Below, piece after piece: positions 51,386-64,000 of a stretch of 64,000 nucleotides of DNA. The notes under the pieces were generated by a model. It ran no database searches. It saw only the letters and a program-made list of their open reading frames with translations, and was not told the DNA's origin. The DNA comes from an uncultured Clostridia bacterium (GTDB lineage Bacteria; Bacillota; Clostridia; Lachnospirales; CAG-274). The DNA lies in the NCBI GenBank assembly GCA_944383305.1, contig CALWOZ010000006.1:1-64000 (forward strand), written 5' to 3'. Each line of letters opens with the position of its first letter. Position 1 is the stretch's first letter. Both the position numbers and the translations under genes were made by a program.

Positions 51386-52768
51386 ATGGATATAAAAAGT
51401 ATTTTCCCTTATAAAAAGTTATATTTTATAGGTATAGGTGGAGTTAGTATGTCTGGTCTTTGTGAGATACTTTTAGCCGAAGGTGATTACACCATATATG
51501 GCTCTGATAATAACAACTCAGAACTTATACAAAATCTTATTAAAAAAGGTGTTACTGTATATATTGGGCAAGATGAAAAAAACATTACCTCTGATATAGA
51601 TTTAGTTGTATATACTGCTGCCATAAAAGAAGATAATCCTGAATTTATTAAAGCTAAAAATCTTGGACTAAAAATGTTAGAACGTTCTACATTTTTAGGT
51701 GAGTTAATGAAAGCTTACAAGTTTCCTCTTTGTATAGCTGGTACTCACGGAAAAACTACTACCTCATCTATGGTATCTCAAGTATTTTTACAAGCTGATA
51801 AAGACCCTACTATATCTTTAGGCGGAATATTATCTTCTATAAATAGTAATTTTAAAGTAGGTAAAAAAGATTATTTTATATTAGAAACTTGTGAATATTG
51901 TGACTCTTTTTTAAAGTTTAATCCTCATTCTGCTATAATTTTAAATATAGATGAAGACCATTTAGACTATTTTAAAAATATTAATCAAATATATGAAAGT
52001 TTTTCTAAATTTGCTAAATTAGTAAAAAAAGATGCCTGTCTTGTTATTAACTCTGACATTAAAGACTATGAAAAAGTAATAAATGATTTAGATTGTACTA
52101 TTATAACATATGGTGAAAACAAAAATAGTATGTGGCAGGCTAAAGACATAACTTTTGATGAAAATGGATATGGAGCTTATAAGGCTTATTATAACGGTAA
52201 ATTTATGTATAATATAAAATTAAGTGTTGTTGGTGCTCACAATGTTTATAATTCTCTTTCTGTCTGTGCTTTAGCTAATTTTTATAATTTAGATAGAGAA
52301 AGTATAGAAAAAGGACTTAATAGTTTTAAAGGTACAAATAGACGTTTTCAATATAAAGGCGAATTTAAAGGTGTTAAAATAATAGACGACTATGCTCACC
52401 ACCCAACAGAAATTTTAGCTACTATAAAATCTGCTAAATCTCAAAATATAAACAAACTTTGGTGTGTTTTTCAACCTCACACATATACTAGAACTAAGGC
52501 TCTTTTAGACGATTTTGCTAAATCTCTTTTAGACGTAGACCATATTTTAATAGCAGATATATATTCGGCTCGTGAAAAAGACACTGGAGAAATACACGCT
52601 AAAGATTTAGTTAATAGATTAAAAGATTTAGGTAAAGACGCTATATATATAGAAAACTTTGAATGTGGAAAAGATTACATTGAAAAAAATTGTCAACATA
52701 ATGATATGTTGATAACTATGGGTGCTGGAAATGTGTATTTATTAGGAGAAATGTTATTAAATAAATAG
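51386..52768 (+). CDS. murC: UDP-N-acetylmuramate--L-alanine ligase
   Basis: Start at the ATG at 51386 after GGAG; the ATG at 51365 lies before that site. 460 residues with FIGIGGVSMSGLCEILLAEG at the N-terminus, ATP loop AGTHGKTTTSSM (~112), central domain motifs ILNIDEDHLDYF and GAHNVYNSLSVCALA, and VKIIDDYAHHPTEI in the C-terminal domain. It adds L-Ala to UDP-MurNAc in peptidoglycan synthesis. It stands alone, not in a dcw cluster, as in many Clostridia. Confidence 0.95.
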   Translation: MDIKSIFPYKKLYFIGIGGVSMSGLCEILLAEGDYTIYGSDNNNSELIQNLIKKGVTVYIGQDEKNITSDIDLVVYTAAIKEDNPEFIKAKNLGLKMLERSTFLGELMKAYKFPLCIAGTHGKTTTSSMVSQVFLQADKDPTISLGGILSSINSNFKVGKKDYFILETCEYCDSFLKFNPHSAIILNIDEDHLDYFKNINQIYESFSKFAKLVKKDACLVINSDIKDYEKVINDLDCTIITYGENKNSMWQAKDITFDENGYGAYKAYYNGKFMYNIKLSVVGAHNVYNSLSVCALANFYNLDRESIEKGLNSFKGTNRRFQYKGEFKGVKIIDDYAHHPTEILATIKSAKSQNINKLWCVFQPHTYTRTKALLDDFAKSLLDVDHILIADIYSAREKDTGEIHAKDLVNRLKDLGKDAIYIENFECGKDYIEKNCQHNDMLITMGAGNVYLLGEMLLNK

Positions 52769-52777
52769 TTTTCAACA

Positions 52778-52982
52778 TTATCCACATTTTTTTCAACATT
52801 TCAAATGTATATAAGTATATTTTATCGAACAACTGTTTGTTATAGTGTATAAAAAATAACTAGTAAAAATCCTTTATTTTTAAGGGTTTTTTACTAGTTA
52901 TTTTTTATGTGTTATACACATATGTAAATATATGTTGATTTATTTAAAGTTATCAACATATATGTTTATTATTTGTTGATAA
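52778..52982. promoter_or_regulatory. Cluster of DnaA-box-like nonamers downstream of murC
   Basis: TTATCCACA (52778-52786) and TTATACACA (52912-52920) match the DnaA-box consensus. TTATCAACA (52940-52948) and its reverse complement TGTTGATAA (52974-52982) are one mismatch away. Short CAACATT repeats lie between. No dnaA or dnaN gene is near, so a titration or regulatory site is more likely than the origin. Confidence 0.35.
52851..52906. terminator. Terminator of murC
   Basis: A long stem, AAAAAATAACTAGTAAAAA with the complementary T-rich arm 52887-52906, with an inner TCCT/AGGG pairing. Confidence 0.75.
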
Positions 52983-53217
52983 CTTCATTTTCTAATGCTT
53001 TTGCTAATTGGTCTGGACAAGATGTATCTTTGTTTCCACAAGTTAATCCTTTTAATTTTTTTATAACATCTTCTACCTTTAAACCTTCTACAAGGGTAGC
53101 TATCCCTTTAAGATTGCCATTGCAACCTCCGTTAAATTTTACACTTTTTACAATATCTCCTTCTATTTCAAATTCAATATTTTTTGCACAAACGCCTTTT
53201 GTATCATAATTAGACAT
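52969..53217 (-). CDS. TSCPD domain protein
   Basis: 82 residues. The signature is KSVKFNGGCNGNLKGIATLV with three further Cys, including LTCGNKDTSCPDQLAKAL near the C-terminus. This is the TSCPD domain, found alone in many Clostridia and fused to some vitamin-B12-dependent ribonucleotide reductases; the Cys residues may bind metal. AAGGAGG precedes the ATG. Function unproven. Confidence 0.9.
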   Translation of the reverse strand: MSNYDTKGVCAKNIEFEIEGDIVKSVKFNGGCNGNLKGIATLVEGLKVEDVIKKLKGLTCGNKDTSCPDQLAKALENEVINK

Positions 53218-53324
53218 AAGTTTACCTCCTTATATTTTTATTGTTTATAGTTAAGAAAATCATATCTTAACACAAAGTGTTAAAAAATTATTATTAAAAA
53301 TTATATCATTTAAGTGTATAAAAA

Positions 53325-54077
53325 TCAATAATTACTATTTTTTCTCACTTGCATTTTATAAGCTAATTTTGTAGTTATTACTCTTGGTATTATAGCTATA
53401 AAAAATGGTAAAAACTTTGCATAACTAGGTATTATAATACTCTTTCTTTTAAACATTTTATCAATAGCATATTTAGATGCAGTATAACTATCAAGACCTT
53501 TTATATTGCCTTTTACTCCCGCCTTTTTGTGAAAGTTAGTTTTTATAGTAGCAGGACAAAATGTACCTATATATACATTAGATTTTTGTCTTTTTAACTC
53601 CTCTTTTATAGCAAGACTAATATTTAATACATATGCCTTTGTTCCATAATAAGATGACAACAAGGGACTTGCAAAAAAGCTTCCTATAGAACCTACATTT
53701 AATATATATCCACTATCTTTTTTTACCATATCTTTTAAAAATAGCTTTGTTAAAATATGCAATGATTTTATGTTTAAATCTATCATATTAAGTTCATCTT
53801 CTAAGTTAGTATTTAAAAATTCACCAAAAACTCCATATCCCGCATTATTTATTAATATATCTATGTTTTTATCCTTAACATTATTATAAAGGTTATAGCA
53901 ATTTTTAACGATAGATAAATCCATAGGTATTATTGTACAGTTTTTTATATTTTTAAAGGCTTGTTCCATTTTTTCTTTATTTCTGGATACAACTATTATA
54001 TCATATCCCATATTAGATAATATAATAGACATATCTTTACCTATACCATCACTTGCACCTGTTATTAATGCTTTCAT
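53325..54077 (-). CDS. Short-chain dehydrogenase/reductase (SDR) family protein
   Basis: Start at the ATG at 54077, which overlaps the cca stop as ATGA, with AGGAG upstream; the longer frame from 54107 reads back into cca. 250 residues: cofactor motif LITGASDGIGKDM (TGxxxGIG), NNAGYG (NNAG), catalytic Ser in ILNVGSIGSF and YxxxK in YYGTKAYVLN. It is of the DltE/YqjQ-like type. Substrate unknown. Translationally coupled to cca. Confidence 0.9.
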   Translation of the reverse strand: MKALITGASDGIGKDMSIILSNMGYDIIVVSRNKEKMEQAFKNIKNCTIIPMDLSIVKNCYNLYNNVKDKNIDILINNAGYGVFGEFLNTNLEDELNMIDLNIKSLHILTKLFLKDMVKKDSGYILNVGSIGSFFASPLLSSYYGTKAYVLNISLAIKEELKRQKSNVYIGTFCPATIKTNFHKKAGVKGNIKGLDSYTASKYAIDKMFKRKSIIIPSYAKFLPFFIAIIPRVITTKLAYKMQVRKNSNY

Positions 54078-55282
54078 ATATTTTCTCCTATATATTTTAA
54101 AAGCCAATCTTTTTTATTTTTATCTGGTTGTTCTAAAACTATATTTAAAGCTAATTTTAAACAGTCACCTATTTTTTTACCATCTGTTATTCCTATTTGT
54201 TTTAAGTCATTGCCTTTTATAGCAAGTGTTTTTAAAGAAAAGCAATGATTTTTTCTTATAGTTTCATCTATTTCATCAAATATATTATCATATTTTTTAC
54301 ATTTAATTAAGTCATTTTCAATAAGGCTTATACAAAATTTAATCTCTAATATTTTTTTAAATAAATCTGGCTCTATAATAGACATTAATTTTCTTGTTTC
54401 TACTCTATTATCTACAAAGTTATAATTAAAATATTGTATTATAGTTTTTGTTTCTTTTATTGTTTTATTGTCTAATTTTATCCTTTTTAAAACCTCTTCT
54501 CCTATTTTTTCATCTAAATGACTTAATAAAAACGTAAGTCTTAAATCTTTAGATAATTTTTTTAATATAAAAATATTTTTTTTATAATTTTTAAAAATAG
54601 GCTCTATTTCTGGTATAAAATATTTATATAATTTAGTTTCTTCTAAAAGATTTAACTTTTCTATATAATTAGATTTTATAAGCTTTAAAAATTCATCTCT
54701 TGTACGTTCTATACTAATATTTTCTGTTAATTTAGCATTATTTTTTATAGCTAAAAATGTTTCATCTTCTATGTCAAAGCCTAACTGAGCAGAAAATCGT
54801 ACTCCTCTCATCATTCTAAGTGCATCTTCTTTAAATCTTGTATCTGCATCTCCTACACCTTTTATTAATTTATTTTTTATATCATCTATACCACAAAATG
54901 GGTCTACAAATCCTCTTTTTATACTATAGGCTATGGCATTCATTGTAAAATCTCGTCTGCTTAAATCTTCTTCTATTTTTTTACTAAAAGTTACATTTTC
55001 TGGTCGTCTATTGTCTTTGTATTCTCCATCTATACGATATGTAGTTACCTCAAAATTTTGTCTATCTAAAACTACTGTAACTGTACCGTGTTCTATACCT
55101 GTATCTATTGTATAGTCAAATATATTTTTTATATCCTGTGGTAATGCGTCTGTGGTTATGTCAAAATCTTTTGGTAAAAAGCCTAATATATAATCTCTAA
55201 CACAACCACCTACTATAAATCCTTCAAATCCATTTTTTTCTAATTGTTCTATTATATATACAACTTGTTTAGGAATATTCAT
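54074..55282 (-). CDS. cca: CCA tRNA nucleotidyltransferase
   Basis: 402 residues. Class-II nucleotidyltransferase head: VGGCVRDYILGFLPKDFDIT with the two catalytic Asp, the HGTVTVVLDRQNFEVTTYR strand, RRDFTMNAIAY and ALRMMRGVRFSAQLGF. The C-terminal helical part has lower similarity, including a KRIKLDNKTIKETKTII stretch in the usual HD-like region. It adds or repairs the CCA end of tRNAs. First gene of a two-gene unit with the SDR. Confidence 0.94.
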   Translation of the reverse strand: MNIPKQVVYIIEQLEKNGFEGFIVGGCVRDYILGFLPKDFDITTDALPQDIKNIFDYTIDTGIEHGTVTVVLDRQNFEVTTYRIDGEYKDNRRPENVTFSKKIEEDLSRRDFTMNAIAYSIKRGFVDPFCGIDDIKNKLIKGVGDADTRFKEDALRMMRGVRFSAQLGFDIEDETFLAIKNNAKLTENISIERTRDEFLKLIKSNYIEKLNLLEETKLYKYFIPEIEPIFKNYKKNIFILKKLSKDLRLTFLLSHLDEKIGEEVLKRIKLDNKTIKETKTIIQYFNYNFVDNRVETRKLMSIIEPDLFKKILEIKFCISLIENDLIKCKKYDNIFDEIDETIRKNHCFSLKTLAIKGNDLKQIGITDGKKIGDCLKLALNIVLEQPDKNKKDWLLKYIGENI

Positions 55283-55434
55283 AAAATCTCCCCTTTATAT
55301 ATTTTTCTATAAATATAATACCACATATTAATATTTAGTCTAGTATTTTCCAAAAATATATCTATATAATATATTAGACAAAATCAAAAAAAAATGTTAA
55401 AATGATAAAAAATTAAATAGATTGGAAGATAACA

Positions 55435-56175
55435 ATGAATACCCTTACTAGAACAGAAATATTAATTGGAGAAGATAATATTAAAAAGCTAAAAAATAGT
55501 AGTGTTATAATATTTGGTGTTGGTGGTGTTGGCTCTTTCTGTGTGGAGGCAATAGCACGTTGTGGTATTGGTAACATCCATATAGTAGATGATGATACTA
55601 TATCTATAACAAATATTAATAGACAGCTTATAGCCACTCATAGCACAATAGGCAAAGATAAAATAGAAGTAGTAAAACAACGTATATTAGACATAAATCC
55701 TGATGCTAATGTTAGTGCATCTAAAGTTTTTTATACAAAAGATACTCTATCTTCAATAGATTTATCTAAATATGATTATATAATAGATGCAATAGATACT
55801 ATATCATCAAAAATATTACTTGTAGAAGAGGCTACAAGACAAAATATACCTATTATATCTTCTATGGGTACTGGTAATAAATTAGACCCTACTAAATTTG
55901 TTGTTACAGATATATATAAAACATTTATGTGCCCACTTGCTAAAGTTATGAGATATGAGCTAAAAAAACGTGGTATTAAAAAGCTTAAAGTTGTTTATTC
56001 TACTGAAAAGCCTATTAAACCTGCCCCTATTAAGCTAGACTTAAACTCTAAAAGCTCAAGTGAATTTAGAGATACTAACAAAAGAAGAGAAACTCCTGGA
56101 AGTATATCCTTTGTACCATCTGTGGCTGGGCTTATTATGGCTAGTCAAGTTGTCAATGATATACTAAAATCATAA
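55435..56175 (+). CDS. tcdA: tRNA threonylcarbamoyladenosine dehydratase (ThiF/E1-like)
   Basis: 246 residues. ThiF/MoeB-type ATP-binding fold: VIIFGVGGVGSFCVEAIARC, DDDTISITNINRQLIATHST and DYIIDAIDTISSKILLVEEA. The C-terminus RRETPGSISFVPSVAGLIMA is the TcdA (YgdL/CsdL) hallmark. It cyclises t6A37 to ct6A37 in tRNAs. Divergent from cca and followed by wecB 34 bases later. Confidence 0.92.
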   Translation: MNTLTRTEILIGEDNIKKLKNSSVIIFGVGGVGSFCVEAIARCGIGNIHIVDDDTISITNINRQLIATHSTIGKDKIEVVKQRILDINPDANVSASKVFYTKDTLSSIDLSKYDYIIDAIDTISSKILLVEEATRQNIPIISSMGTGNKLDPTKFVVTDIYKTFMCPLAKVMRYELKKRGIKKLKVVYSTEKPIKPAPIKLDLNSKSSSEFRDTNKRRETPGSISFVPSVAGLIMASQVVNDILKS

Positions 56176-56209
56176 TATAATTATTAATTATAAAATATAG
56201 AGGTGAAAT

Positions 56210-57358
56210 ATGGAAAAAATTAAAGTTTTAAGTATTTTTGGAACAAGACCAGAAGCTATAAAAATGGCTCCTATTATTAAAGAAATGGAAAAATGTGAAC
56301 ATATTAGTCAAGAAGTTTGTGTTACTGCCCAACATAGAGAAATGTTAGACCAAGTTTTAGATATTTTTAATATAACTCCAAACTATGACCTTAATATTAT
56401 GACAAAAAATCAAACTCTTACTGATATTACAATAAATGCTCTTAAAGGACTAGAGGATATATTAGAAAAATCTAAACCAGATATTATTTTAGTACACGGT
56501 GATACTACTACTACTTTTGTAGGCTCTTTAGCTGCATTTTATAAAAAAATAAAAATAGGACACGTTGAAGCTGGGCTTAGAACATATAATAAATACGAAC
56601 CTTTCCCTGAAGAAATGAACAGAAAGCTAACAGGTGCTATGGCAGATTTACACTTTGCTCCTACTATTCTTTCTAAAGAAAATTTATTAAAAGAAAATGT
56701 GTGTGAAAAAGATATATTTGTAACAGGTAATACATCGGTTGACTGTGTTAAAACTACTGTTGATAAAAACTACATTTTTTCTTGTAATACCCTTAATAAT
56801 ATAGACTATACTAATAAAAAAGTTATTACTATAACTGCTCATAGACGTGAAAATCTTGGCAAACCTTTAGAAAATATTTGTTCTGCTATTTTACAACTAG
56901 TTGAAAATAACAAAGATGTAGAGGTTGTATATGCTGTACACTTTAACCCGCTTGTTAGAGAAGTAGCCAATCGTATATTAGGTAATAACGATAGAATCCA
57001 TCTTATAGACCCATTAAATATGAAAGATATGCACAATCTTATAGACCGTTCATATATGGTTATGACTGATTCTGGCGGACTACAAGAAGAGGTCCCTTCT
57101 CTTAAAAAGCCAGTCCTTGTTTTAAGAAATGTAACAGAACGTCCTGAAGGATTAGAAGCTGGTGTTTTAAAACTTGCTGGTACAAAACAAGATACTATTA
57201 TATCCTTAGCCACAGAACTTTTAAACAATAAAAACACTTATAACTCTATGATAAATGCTAAAAATCCTTTTGGTGATGGATTTGCATCTAAAAGAATAGT
57301 AAATGCTATTTTATATTATTTTGATAAAATAACTGAAAAACCTGAAAATTTTTATTAA
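56210..57358 (+). CDS. wecB: UDP-N-acetylglucosamine 2-epimerase (non-hydrolysing)
   Basis: 382 residues. It starts VLSIFGTRPEAIKMAPIIKE, then VTAQHREMLDQVLDIF, VHGDTTTTF and HVEAGLRTYNKYEPFPEE, with the C-terminal YMVMTDSGGLQEEVPSLKKP. All are diagnostic. It interconverts UDP-GlcNAc and UDP-ManNAc, used for wall teichoic acid or capsule precursors. GAGGTGAAAT precedes the ATG. The gene order wecB then atp genes is common in Clostridia. Confidence 0.95.
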   Translation: MEKIKVLSIFGTRPEAIKMAPIIKEMEKCEHISQEVCVTAQHREMLDQVLDIFNITPNYDLNIMTKNQTLTDITINALKGLEDILEKSKPDIILVHGDTTTTFVGSLAAFYKKIKIGHVEAGLRTYNKYEPFPEEMNRKLTGAMADLHFAPTILSKENLLKENVCEKDIFVTGNTSVDCVKTTVDKNYIFSCNTLNNIDYTNKKVITITAHRRENLGKPLENICSAILQLVENNKDVEVVYAVHFNPLVREVANRILGNNDRIHLIDPLNMKDMHNLIDRSYMVMTDSGGLQEEVPSLKKPVLVLRNVTERPEGLEAGVLKLAGTKQDTIISLATELLNNKNTYNSMINAKNPFGDGFASKRIVNAILYYFDKITEKPENFY

Positions 57359-57396
57359 AATATATAATATTTTCACATAGATTTTTTATAATATTA

Positions 57397-57442
57397 GGTA
57401 TATAATATATGTTATATTATTTTTATAATATATGTTATACCT
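57397..57442. promoter_or_regulatory. Repeat-rich leader upstream of the atp genes
   Basis: TATAATATATGTTATA occurs twice (57401-57416 and 57424-57439). AGGTATA and TATACCT at the outer ends form an inverted repeat that ends 6 bases before the GGAGG of the next gene. The repeats could hold a -10 element or fold as a hairpin. Confidence 0.35.
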
Positions 57443-57459
57443 ATTAAGGAGGTAATATT

Positions 57460-57720
57460 ATGTATAACATTATAAAATCTCTGTCAAAAATTAGTCAAGT
57501 TGGTATAACTATGGTTGTAACCATTGGTCTATGCTTTTTTATAGGAAAGTGGCTAGATGAAAAACTTGGTACAAATATTATCTTTTTAGCTATATTTACC
57601 TTATTAGGCATAGGAGCTGGATTTAGAAATGTTTATATTTTAATTATGAAAGATTATAAAGAAGAAGAAAAAAGAGAAAGGCAACAACGTGATTTAGACT
57701 ATAAAAATGTTAAAAAATAG
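57460..57720 (+). CDS. atpZ: AtpZ/AtpI family protein (ATP synthase assembly)
   Basis: 86 residues, two membrane helices (SQVGITMVVTIGLCFFIGKW, IIFLAIFTLLGIGAGFRNVY) and a basic tail. This matches the AtpZ family encoded first in many atp operons and thought to aid c-ring assembly or magnesium supply. AAGGAGG precedes the ATG by 6 bases. Confidence 0.85.
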   Translation: MYNIIKSLSKISQVGITMVVTIGLCFFIGKWLDEKLGTNIIFLAIFTLLGIGAGFRNVYILIMKDYKEEEKRERQQRDLDYKNVKK

Positions 57721-57752
57721 TCTTTAATTCTTTATTTTAGGAGAAAAATATA

Positions 57753-58121
57753 ATGAAAATATCGAATACATCTAAACAAATAATAATTATAATGATAGCC
57801 TTATTTCTTATAATATTTGGTGTTAGTGTTTTCTTTATTAATAATACTAAATCATTTTTTATAGGGCTTAGCTTTGGTACAATATTTTCTATATTAAAAC
57901 TTATACTTATAGAAAAAACTTTAAATAAGGCTTTAGATATGACTGGTAAAAAGGCAGCTAATTATATAAGAATTCATTATACACTTAGATATTTTTTAAC
58001 CTTTGCTGTTCTTTTAATAGCAGTTTATAAAGATTTTAATATTATAGGGGTTATTATTGGTATCTTATTACCATTACCTGCTATATATATAGCTAAATTT
58101 AAAAATAAATCAAATATTTAG
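57753..58121 (+). CDS. atpI: ATP synthase subunit I (AtpI)
   Basis: 122 residues with four helices (IIIIMIALFLIIFGVSVFF, FIGLSFGTIFSILKLILIEK, RYFLTFAVLLIAVY, IIGVIIGILLPLPAIYIAKF). This is the AtpI chaperone type found ahead of atpB, needed for c-ring assembly. AGGAG precedes the ATG. A strong promoter follows directly after the stop, so the structural genes may also be transcribed separately. Confidence 0.82.
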   Translation: MKISNTSKQIIIIMIALFLIIFGVSVFFINNTKSFFIGLSFGTIFSILKLILIEKTLNKALDMTGKKAANYIRIHYTLRYFLTFAVLLIAVYKDFNIIGVIIGILLPLPAIYIAKFKNKSNI

Positions 58122-58151
58122 TTGACTGTATTTTAATAAAAGGTGTATAAT
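58122..58151 (+). promoter_or_regulatory. Internal promoter before atpB
   Basis: TTGACT directly after the atpI stop, 18-base spacer, TATAAT. The transcript would have a ~105-base leader with a small AATAAAGC / GCTTTATT hairpin (~58171-58190). Confidence 0.65.
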
Positions 58152-58263
58152 ATGTAATTGGTGATTTATTTAATAAAGCAGTGCTTTATTTTAAATAAAT
58201 AAAATAATATTAATATAAGCTATTTAATATTATTAATAAAATTTTGAGAAGGGAGGTAAATAT

Positions 58264-58956
58264 ATGGACTTTGGTACTAAAATTATAACAAATATAGGCG
58301 GAGTAAATATAACACAAACTACAATGAACACGTGGATTATTATCATCTTTCTAACTATCGTCGCTTTAATAATTAGATCTAAGTTAAATAAGTTTACTGA
58401 TGTTCCTACAACAAGACTTCAAAATGTAGTTGAGCTTGTAGTAGAATCTATGGAAAACTTTACAGTTCAAAATATGGGTGAAAAATACAAATATTTTGGT
58501 AACTGGTTTTTTGGCGTATTTTGCTTTATTTTAACATCTAACTACATTGGATTGTTATCTTTTAGGTCGCCAACTGCAGATCTTTCTACAACTCTTGCCC
58601 TTGCTCTTGTTACATTTACCCTTATTCAATTTATGGGTATAAAAGTAAACAAAGGTGGCTATTTTAAAGGTTTTTTAGACCCATTTCCACTATTCTTACC
58701 ACTTAATATTATAGGTGAGTTTGCTACACCTATATCTCTTAGTTTACGTTTATTTGGTAATATATTAGGTGGTACCATAATTATGGGACTTATACACTCA
58801 GCTCTAGAGCAAGGTCACGTTTTATTACAGATAGTAGGATTTGGAGCTGTAACACCTGTTTTACACGCATATTTTGATGTGTTCTCAGGATTTTTACAAT
58901 CGTTTATATTTGTTATACTTAGTATGACATTTATTAAAGATAAAATTGGTGATTAA
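58264..58956 (+). CDS. atpB: ATP synthase F0 subunit a
   Basis: 230 residues, five to six helices. The essential Arg is in SLSLRLFGNILGGTIIMGLI, and the usual LDPFPLFLPLNIIGEFATPI precedes it. The C-terminal PVLHAYFDVFSGFLQSFIFV contains the ion-channel residues. With the c-ring it forms the ion path; the coupling ion is judged from the c subunit. GGGAGG precedes the ATG. Confidence 0.95.
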   Translation: MDFGTKIITNIGGVNITQTTMNTWIIIIFLTIVALIIRSKLNKFTDVPTTRLQNVVELVVESMENFTVQNMGEKYKYFGNWFFGVFCFILTSNYIGLLSFRSPTADLSTTLALALVTFTLIQFMGIKVNKGGYFKGFLDPFPLFLPLNIIGEFATPISLSLRLFGNILGGTIIMGLIHSALEQGHVLLQIVGFGAVTPVLHAYFDVFSGFLQSFIFVILSMTFIKDKIGD

Positions 58957-59006
58957 TCACCAATAAAATTTTACATTAAAAAAAATAAATTATTTACATT
59001 TTTTAG

Positions 59007-59273
<267 letters not shown>

Positions 59274-59332
59274 TAATTATATTTAACAATTTTTCTAATT
59301 AAATTAGAAAAATGAAAGGAGGGCAAATTTTC

Positions 59333-59838
59333 TTGGATAGCTATATACTTACTTTAGATAAACAGTTTCTCTACCAAGTTATTATCCAGTTAATATCTAC
59401 AGGTATATTATGTTTTATTTTATACAAACTTTTATATGCACCTGTTACTAACTTCTTACAAAAACGTAGAGAACGTATTGAAAATAATATAAATGAAGCA
59501 AACACTAAACTTGCTGAGGCTGATAGCCTTAAAGCTGAATATGAAATTAAACTTAGAGAAATTGAAAAAGAAAAAGCTACTATATTAGAAGAAGCTCGTA
59601 ATCGTGCTAAAGAAAACGAAGTACAAATTATTGAAGAGGCTAAAAAAGAAGCTGAAACTATTAAAAATAGAGCTATGCTTGATATTCAAAGAGAACAAGA
59701 AAAAATTAAAGAAGAAGTTAGATTACAAATTATTGAAGTTTCTTCTTTAATTGCTAGTAAATTTATAAGTGAAAAAATTAGCCAGGTTGAACAAAACAAA
59801 CTTGTTGACCAACTTATTGAAGATTTGGAGGAAATTAA

Positions 59839-59851
<13 letters not shown>
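59333..59851 (+). CDS. atpF: ATP synthase F0 subunit b (TTG start)
   Basis: The TTG at 59333 follows GGAGGG by 9-10 bases; the ATG at 59312 lies before that site. About 172 residues: one membrane helix (VIIQLISTGILCFILYKLLY), then a long charged coiled coil (RRERIENNINEANTKLAEAD, KEEVRLQIIEVSSLIASKFI) forming the peripheral stalk. Its end overlaps atpH by 13 bases. Confidence 0.92.
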
Positions 59852-61901
<2,050 letters not shown>

Positions 61902-61916
61902 TAAAGAGGTGATATT

Positions 61917-64000
<2,084 letters not shown>

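Noticed and set aside
52778..52982. Chromosome origin at the DnaA-box-like cluster
   Set aside because: No dnaA, dnaN, rpmH or similar origin genes are near and there is no clear unwinding element, so it is kept only as a possible regulatory site.

Overview
The window is a very AT-rich chromosomal segment of a Gram-positive anaerobe, most likely a member of the Clostridia close to the Lachnospirales. The evidence is the strong GGAGG ribosome sites with frequent TTG/GTG starts, a large Bacillus/Clostridium-type SRP RNA, spoVG, HD-GYP and CheV signalling proteins, stalk-domain and BspA-like surface proteins, and an F-type ATP synthase whose c subunit carries a sodium-type ion site. No species can be named from the sequence alone. 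No phage, CRISPR array, tRNA, rRNA or intact transposon was seen.

Layout. 1-2.1 kb: the 3' end of an M29 aminopeptidase, then a tandem duplication of a secreted stalk-domain protein. 2.2-5.6 kb: cheV, then asnB with a HIT protein. 5.6-9.1 kb: decayed sequence, a secreted PPC-domain protein with a stop codon in its signal peptide, and an unknown protein. 9.2-11.3 kb: an AI-2E family transporter (apparent ATA start) and a CPBP membrane protease. 11.6-15.7 kb: an HD-GYP protein, tadA, a HAD hydrolase, SRP RNA and small membrane or hypothetical genes. 15.7-22.2 kb: an SLC13/ArsB-like permease and a four-gene minus-strand operon (parvulin-like foldase, ABC ATPase, COG1361-like surface protein, FtsX/MacB permease). 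22.3-24 kb: a secreted SNase-like plus helix-hairpin-helix protein. 24.2-27.8 kb: a globin divergent from an NsrR/Rrf2 regulator, then a polar amino-acid ABC importer.

27.9-34.8 kb is accessory in character: a GNAT, three XRE regulators, a SLOG protein behind a 22-bp perfect inverted repeat, a decayed ECF sigma/anti-sigma locus, a compact FtsH-like protease, and an 82-residue peptide built from 12-residue Cys/Gly/Asn/Trp repeats. 34.8-39.9 kb is a housekeeping minus-strand cluster (ArsC/Spx-like, pepP, DUF2161, map, ASCH, acetyltransferase, esterase). 40-41.2 kb is an Eis-like acetyltransferase pseudogene. 41.5-46.8 kb is a 1685-residue BspA-like surface protein. Its transcription unit starts with a strong promoter and a 21-codon leader ORF holding a G10 tract, a candidate phase-variation switch. 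46.8-57.4 kb: a lipoprotein, hflX, an XRE/membrane-protein pair, spoVG, murC, a TSCPD protein, an SDR, cca, tcdA and wecB. 57.4-64 kb: the ATP synthase operon (atpZ, atpI, atpB, E, F, H, A, G, D), cut by the window end inside atpD.

How it fits together. The globin/NsrR pair suggests nitric-oxide defence. The ATP synthase suggests sodium bioenergetics. The large surface protein, the stalk-domain pair, the COG1361/ABC operon and the foldase point to an elaborate, variable cell surface. A dispersed AT-rich intergenic repeat family and several genes broken by single-base changes show ongoing sequence turnover. The signals most worth a second look are the G10 leader ORF, the Cys/Trp repeat peptide beside the FtsH-like protease, the ATA start codon and the inverted repeat in front of the SLOG gene.
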